Below, in pieces: positions 55,488 to 64,000 of a DNA stretch of 64,000 bases. The position numbers and the translations under genes are program-made. This DNA is from Flammula alnicola (lineage: Eukaryota > Basidiomycota > Agaricomycetes > Agaricales > Strophariaceae). Within the stretch, counting starts at the first letter, position 1; every line of letters begins with the position of its first letter. The stretch is taken from assembly GCA_015499995.1 (NCBI GenBank), contig JADNRV010000099.1:143146-207145 (forward strand). The letters are read 5' to 3'. The notes under the pieces were generated by a model that ran no database searches, was not told where the DNA came from, and worked only from the letters and a program-made list of their open reading frames with translations.

Positions 55488-56371
55488 CCCACTATCTAGA
55501 GCCGAATCATAGGCCGCCTAGATTCAACCGGTATGCCCAACTCTCTCTCTCTCTCTCTCTCAAAAGACAAGAGTTGCCATCCATATCGATGAGTGGATAC
55601 TACGAAGAATACGGAGGTCGTATACTGCGGTTGCTGTCCCAATAATTACTATTATGTACCGATCACACTTCGTACTGAGGCCTCCGACACAATAGTTCGT
55701 TATAAATTGCATACCAGGACTAGCATTATGTATAGGGCATTCATTTTAGAGAAAGTTAAAAATTTATTTAATGCAATCGAGGATACTCGCCGCAACTGTG
55801 AATCTTCGCAGACTTCGATGGCATGATGATGGTATGGCATGGTGACCTTCATTGGAGGATAGCTGGCATTCGATAAGAAAACCTTACTCAATACAACAGT
55901 ACGTAATTCGTGTATGTATGAGAGGATCATGCTCTAATAAAGCTAGGATCTCCAGCTCCCAATCGAAGTCCCGATGAGTTAATAGTCTCCTGGGGCCCAG
56001 TGGAAGAAAATCCTGTAATCGATGTTGACATCAATGGCGTCGAGGTTGATAAGGGCACTAATCCTTAGGCCGTAGGAGTTAGACAATAGATATTAATAAA
56101 TAGCCAAGGTGATGGAAGATATCCCATTGTGCAAATGACGGTTAGATTGTTCACAACATTTACAAGCGACGCCACACTGGCCTTATCTGGTTGTCTCACC
56201 TAATATGGTTCCTTAAGGGCTGAACAACACGATTCTTATCTTCCATATGTTCACGTACATACATAAAATTACAATATCTCAAATTCACCATCCTGTTTTC
56301 TTCCCGCCAGAATTCTTCCTCTCTTTCTCACCTTTGACTCGTGTGGTTCCGCGTCATCGCTCTGCCCGTCA
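55488..56371. other. Gap downstream of the LINE; microsatellite and duplicated flank
   Basis: Begins with the right target duplication and contains a (CT)n microsatellite at about 55540-55561. From about 56085 the sequence resembles 61850-62060 (shared blocks such as CAAGGTGATGGAA and GACGCCACACT), showing that the aldo-keto reductase duplication includes 3' flanking DNA. No gene recognised. Confidence 0.55.
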
Positions 56372-57977
56372 GTTCAAAGCTTTGGGTGGTAATCTTCCCA
56401 GCCAAGCTGCTCCAATGTCCACCCATACACTTGTCCAGTCTTCTCATTGGCCTTGTTACAAATTCGCTGACCGCGGTCCAAGGCCCATATCTTGTCGATG
56501 TCTTCCTCCGAAAGCGCGGGAACCTACAGTACAGAACCGTTTATAAATGAAGGTCTGGTGTAGTGTGATTGAGATAAAAATGGACGCACGGCGATATTTT
56601 CTTTCTGTCGTTCGTTATTTTCGCTCTTCGGAACAATAACAGTCCCCCTCGAAAGGTGCCAGGCAAAGATCACCTGCGTCGGCGTAACTTTATACTTCTC
56701 AGCAAGGCTCACGATCAATGGATCACTACGAACGACCGAGTAACCTTGATATTATCGAGGGTTAAATCAGAATGCATGCCGGTATAGGACAGCGATACGG
56801 GTGTACTTACCACTTGGTGTATAGGCTGTCAAGACAATGCCCTTCTTCGCGCAATATTCTCGGAGCCCATTTTGCGCGAGATAAGGGTGTAACCTATAAA
56901 TGAACGCCAATCTCACCACTAGCAAGATCATGGATGAACGAAGGAAATACGTACTCGACTTGATTCATTGCAGGGATCACTTTAGCAGTCTTGAACAACT
57001 TTTCAAGACTGCAAAGTGTTGACATCAATATCAGGAGCCACGGCAAAGAAAAGGATAATGCATCCTAACTTTTTGATCGAGAAATTGCTAACGCCTATAG
57101 CCCTGACTTTTCCTGTATCCAGGAGTTTCTCCATTTCGGACCAAGCGTCATTGAATGTCACGCTGTCAGTAGTCTTGTATGTGCCATCGGGGTTCTTGGG
57201 TGCACTATTTCCTTCTACATTGTCATGACGGTCAAGGTTTGTTTTCTAAATGAAATGTAAGGCAAGGCTAACCTTCGTACACGATAGCTTGGGGCCAGTG
57301 CATCAGATACTGTTGAAGGTAGCTTCTGAACTTGAACGGAGAAATCAATAATTTTAAAACTTACCAAGTCGATATAGCCTGTTCCCAAATTTGCCAGACT
57401 GGTCTCGAAAGACTCGCGAACACGACCGAGGTGATTCCACCTACCACGCAACGAAATTTTGAGCATGAGATGCTGCATGGTGCCCGGCCAGAGAACCATA
57501 ACTTACGGAAGCTTCGTCGTCACGAAAATCTCCTCGCGTGGAATGCCTGACGCCTTGATAGCTTCTCCAACGGCCTTTTCGGTGCCTGTTTTAATTTGTT
57601 TAGATGGGAAAACTATGTGTCCATTGAGCTCCTACCGTAATCGAAAGCGGTATCAATGTGGCGGTAGCCATTCTGGGCAAGACAGAGCCAAGATGAGACG
57701 GCGAGGAGTATTGTAAGCAACCCGATCTCTCCTAATAGTGCTCCATCCATGTAGAAATCTTACTTTAAGCGCAGTCAAAATCCAGTCCTTTACTCTTGCC
57801 TGGTCTTCTGGTTTCGGTGGCGCATATGAGCCACTACCTGATCGGGAAAGGCCACGCATTTGAACGTCAATAAGACGTGCGGCTCATCATACATAAGCAG
57901 TTAGTTCCAGGTTACTCACCGATGATGGGAACCTCAACTCCGTTGTTGAGCTTGACCTTGGGGATCTGGGCAGCCAT
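56372..57977 (-). CDS. NADP-dependent aldo-keto reductase, copy A
   Basis: A TIM-barrel oxidoreductase of the AKR superfamily, about 325 aa in roughly eleven short exons. Start [20 protein letters not shown]. The catalytic tetrad is present: Asp and Tyr in [17 protein letters not shown], Lys in FVTTKLP and His in YLMHWPQ. Further blocks are [28 protein letters not shown] and the cofactor loop RGTVIVPKS. The C-terminus [12 protein letters not shown] ends at 56372. Fungal relatives reduce aldehydes, ketones or sugars (glycerol and xylose reductase types); the substrate cannot be read from sequence. It is a close paralogue of the gene at 62147-63757. Confidence 0.93.
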
Positions 57978-58494
57978 GGCAGTATGCGAACTTCGAAGAA
58001 ACGAATAAATCGTCAGAGCGATAGTGTTATTTGACTGTAGATGGGAGCAACTGTCAAGGTTTGAGAAGGCTTATATTCCAGGTGGTGGCTACTGGCCGTC
58101 GCCTTCAATGATATGTCAGCGTGCATCCCACATGAACCCAATAATAACCACGAGAAGCTGGAGACTTAGCTCGTTATTTATAAAGTACGGGCCGCCGGGC
58201 CTAAGGCTGGAACCTGGGAATATTTTGAACAAGAGTTTTGAACCCCACAGCCCGTCCAACGTTGGGTTGCAGAATGCGCGATATGTCAGCGACATTCTTC
58301 GTTTGATGCCAGGCATTGGTGCATTACTGGGAACCGATACCACACGTTCATGAGTGAAGTTGGGCTCATATACCGGTTGTCGACGAGCGTCGACGTCGAA
58401 ACGCGTGGGTGAGCATGTACCACATGACTAGCCCTTGTCAACCGAAGCGCTTCAGTTTATTAACGAGTCACCTTCACTCTCTTAGACATCAACT
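57978..58494. promoter_or_regulatory. Divergent intergenic region AKR copy A / PRP43
   Basis: About 520 bp. The part next to the AKR start (to about 58075) resembles the 5' flank of copy B. No clear TATA box is evident for either gene. Confidence 0.45.
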
Positions 58495-61429
<2,935 letters not shown>

Positions 61430-62146
61430 AGATTGGAGAACGACAACGATTCATATCTTTCCACTCTACCCCCTTTCCGTTCCTCCTACTCAGAGGCACC
61501 TTTGTCGTCCTTGCTGCATTGTCAGACATGATGTGCCCAGTCTTGACAGCGACTTCCTTCCTCCCTTTCTCCCCTGATAGGCCCTGCAATTCACTTTGTG
61601 TATGTATACAGATTTATTTTGTATACAGTACGCATGGCGCTTCTGGGGTGCAGCGTTTCATGTCAGTTTAACTTTGTTCGCAGATAATAATGATTATCCA
61701 AAGCATGTACATATGAGTACTTATGTACAAGTTGTAGCGCCTTCCCAGGCATGGCGAGTAGAGTCTTAAAACAGAGAAACACCAATATGCACTCTACATA
61801 ACTTCGAGGTAGAGAAGAACACAGCTACATACGCCTTAGTAACAGTTAAAGAGATAATAAATAGGACCAAGGTGATGGAAAAATTTCGATTGTACAACTG
61901 GCAGTTAGATTGTCCGCAGGCGACGCCACACTAGCCTTATCTAGGTGTCTCGCTTAATATATTGTTTAGCGCTAACACTGCTATCCTTATCTTGCATACA
62001 CTCCATGTTCACATACATGCAAATTCGTTATCCTGTTTTCTTCCTTCCAGAATTCTCCCCATCTTTCTCTAGTAGTCTTTCTCGCCCGGGACCGGCTGAC
62101 TTGTATGTGGACTCCGCGTCATGACTCGTCCCATATGTCAACCATT
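61430..62146. other. Intergenic region between PRP43 and AKR copy B
   Basis: About 720 bp between convergent genes. From about 61850 it matches the 3' flank of AKR copy A, marking the duplicated segment. No gene recognised. Confidence 0.55.
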
Positions 62147-63757
62147 TTAAACTTGAAGCTTCGGGTGGTAGTTTTCCCAACCAAACTGCTCCAATGTCCA
62201 CCCGTATAGTTGTCCAGTCTTTGCGTCGACCTTGCCACAAAGTCGCTCGCCACGGTCCAAGGCCCATATCTTGTCGATATCTTCCTCTGAAAGGGTCGGA
62301 ATCTACAGATTCATTGACAAATGAAAATTTTGTTTTATACATTATGTTTGAGATAAAGTTAATGGACCCACGTTGATATTTTCTTTCTGCCTTTCATTAT
62401 TTTCGCTCTTCGGAACAATGACAGTACCTCTCGAGAGGTGCCAGGCAAAGATCACCTGTGTGGGTGTGACTTTGTACTTATCAGCAAGGCTCACGATCAA
62501 CGGGTCGCTGCGAACGATCGAGTAACCTAGAGATCACATTAGTATACAAGTCGATATGTGAAAACGATCCCGGTGCGCTTACCACTCGGCGTATACGCTG
62601 TCATGGCAATGCCCTTCTTCGCGCAATATTCTCGGAGCCCGTTTTGAGCGAGGTAAGGATGTAATCTATAAATGAACAAGCGAATCAAAGTTACGACTAG
62701 CAAAATCATAAGTGAACGAAGGAAATACGTGCTCGACCTGGTTCATTGCAGGGGCCACTTTCGCAGTCGTGAACAACTTTTCAAGACTGCAAAGGAGTTG
62801 TCATCAATATCATGGCACTGACGGCCAACAAAACGATAGTGCGTACTAACTTTTTGACTGAGAAATTGCTAACGCCTATAGCCCTGACTTTTCCTGTATC
62901 CAGGAGCTTCTCCATTTCGGCCCAAGCATCGTTGAATGTCACGCTGTCAGTAGTCTTGACTGTGCCGTCTGGGTTCTGGGGGAAAAATGTTCCTTCTACA
63001 TTTCCATGATGATACATATGAAGGTCAAAGCTTGTGTCCTGAATAAAGCAAGACTAACCTTCGTAAACGATAGCTTGAGGCAAGTGCATCATATACTGTT
63101 GAGGTTCTAATTCACACTCCAGGACTTGAACAGAGAAAGGAATCATCGCCAAACTTACCAAGTCGACATAGCCTGTCCCTAAATTTGCAAGACTAGTCTC
63201 GAAAGACTCTCGAACACGTTCAAAATGATTAGGTCTACAGTGGAACGAAAAGTTATTATGAGATGCTGCGTGATGTCCGATCAGAGGCTTGACTCACGGA
63301 AGCTTCGCCGTCACGAAAATCTCCTCGCGCGGAATGCCCGACGCCTTTATAGCCTCTCCAACAACCTTTTCGGTACCTGTGCTGATTCCTTTAGACAAAG
63401 GAAATTATACGCCCATGGACCTCCTACCGTAAAGGACGGCGGTGTCAATGTGGCGGTAGCCATTCTACGCAGAGCAAAGCCACGGTGCGAACAGTATATT
63501 GAGTATCACGGTCGTTCATCTGTATAGACGCCTCACCTTAAGCGCAGTCAAAATCCAGTCCTTTACTCTTGCTTGGTCTTCTGGTGTCGGATCTGCGTAC
63601 GAGCCAGTACCTGGGTGAGACAGGGCACGATGTTGAACGTCAATGGGTCGTTCATGCTCATTATCCATAAGCGGCCAGCTCCAGTCTGAGGATACTCACC
63701 GATGATGGGAACCTCAACTCCGTTGTTGAGCTTGATTTTGGGGATCTGGGCAGCCAT
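62147..63757 (-). CDS. NADP-dependent aldo-keto reductase, copy B
   Basis: Paralogue of the gene at 56372-57977 with the same exon pattern. Start [20 protein letters not shown]; the tetrad regions are YRHIDTAVLYGTEKVVG, FVTAKLP and [22 protein letters not shown] and [15 protein letters not shown] follow; the end is EQFGWENYHPKLQV. Differences from copy A cluster around the substrate pocket: FDYG versus VLYG after the catalytic Asp, HWPQ versus HLPQ after the catalytic His, and the loop EGTFFPQNPDGT versus [12 protein letters not shown]. Loss of the Trp after the catalytic His suggests shifted substrate preference, which is inference. No frame break seen. Confidence 0.93.
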
Positions 63758-64000
63758 GTTGGTGTGTGAAAGAAAATGAACGAATCGTCAGAGGATGGGC
63801 GCCACTGTCAAGATTTGAGAAGGCTTACTTATAGTTATCCGGCGCTTCCCAATTCCCGGACCATGTCTGACAAATCCCCCTGTATTCGCACAAATCATTA
63901 TTCCGGATCCTTACCCTTGATCAGAAATAAAGCCCTTGTCAACTAGCCCTCTGCGCCAAAAAATGCATCTAGTATTCATATGATGACTGGTCAAGGGCAC
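63758..64000. promoter_or_regulatory. 5' flank of AKR copy B (cut by the right edge)
   Basis: The first 80 bp resembles the 5' flank of copy A (shared CACTGTCAAGATTTGAGAAG-like block), then similarity fades. Nothing else is seen. Confidence 0.4.

Noticed and set aside
55540..55561. (CT)n repeat as a functional element
   Set aside because: Ordinary microsatellite with no associated structure.

Overview
The window is nuclear DNA of a basidiomycete fungus, most probably a wood- or litter-decaying agaricomycete. The signs are many short (about 50-65 nt) GT-AG introns in almost every gene, tightly packed genes on both strands, a cellobiose dehydrogenase gene, a CBM-bearing GH18 chitinase, a basidiomycete-type P450 and UbiA-family gene, and universal eukaryotic genes (YKT6, SPF1, eIF3l, MTR4, PRP43, RPL38, RPL23). 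Gene models were spliced by hand; where exon phases close exactly I give exon boundaries.

Layout, left to right. 0-6.0 kb: YKT6 SNARE (minus, cut by the left edge), a DUF985/cupin_5 protein (minus), a four-helix membrane protein (plus) and a site-2 protease (plus). 6.2-11.6 kb: RPL38 (minus) diverging from the P5A ATPase SPF1 (plus), whose reading frame is broken by several apparent one-base deletions. 11.7-12.1 kb: a 370-bp terminal-inverted-repeat element with an 8-bp target duplication. 12.3-19.3 kb: eIF3l, an intron-containing tRNA-Gly(GCC), an RBM18-like RNA-binding protein with a possible snoRNA in an unusually long intron, a 2.3-kb gap with a possible unassigned minus transcript, and mitoribosomal mS33. 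19.7-25.8 kb: a complete P450, a decayed LINE RNase H fragment, a 238-bp inverted-repeat element and a UbiA-superfamily gene; the P450 and UbiA gene could act together in specialised metabolism. 26-32 kb: a second inverted-repeat element, dihydrolipoyl dehydrogenase, a Kre9/Knh1-like GPI protein and RPL23 (uL14). 34.6-47.4 kb: catalase, MTR4, GH18 chitinase and the septation GTPase SPG1/TEM1. 49.1-55.5 kb: cellobiose dehydrogenase (several apparent frameshifts) followed by a recently inserted 5'-truncated LINE with poly(A) and target duplication. 56.3-63.8 kb: two aldo-keto reductase paralogues flanking the helicase PRP43, evidence of a segmental duplication.

Most genes are housekeeping and unrelated to one another. 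Functional groupings: RNA processing and surveillance (MTR4, PRP43), translation (RPL38, RPL23, eIF3l, mS33, tRNA-Gly), ER membrane and traffic (SPF1, S2P, YKT6), and oxidative or extracellular chemistry (P450, UbiA, catalase, CDH, chitinase, aldo-keto reductases). I found no CRISPR, plasmid or viral feature. The least expected signals are the 370-bp hAT-like MITE, the clusters of single-base deletions in SPF1 and CDH, and four GC-AG introns.
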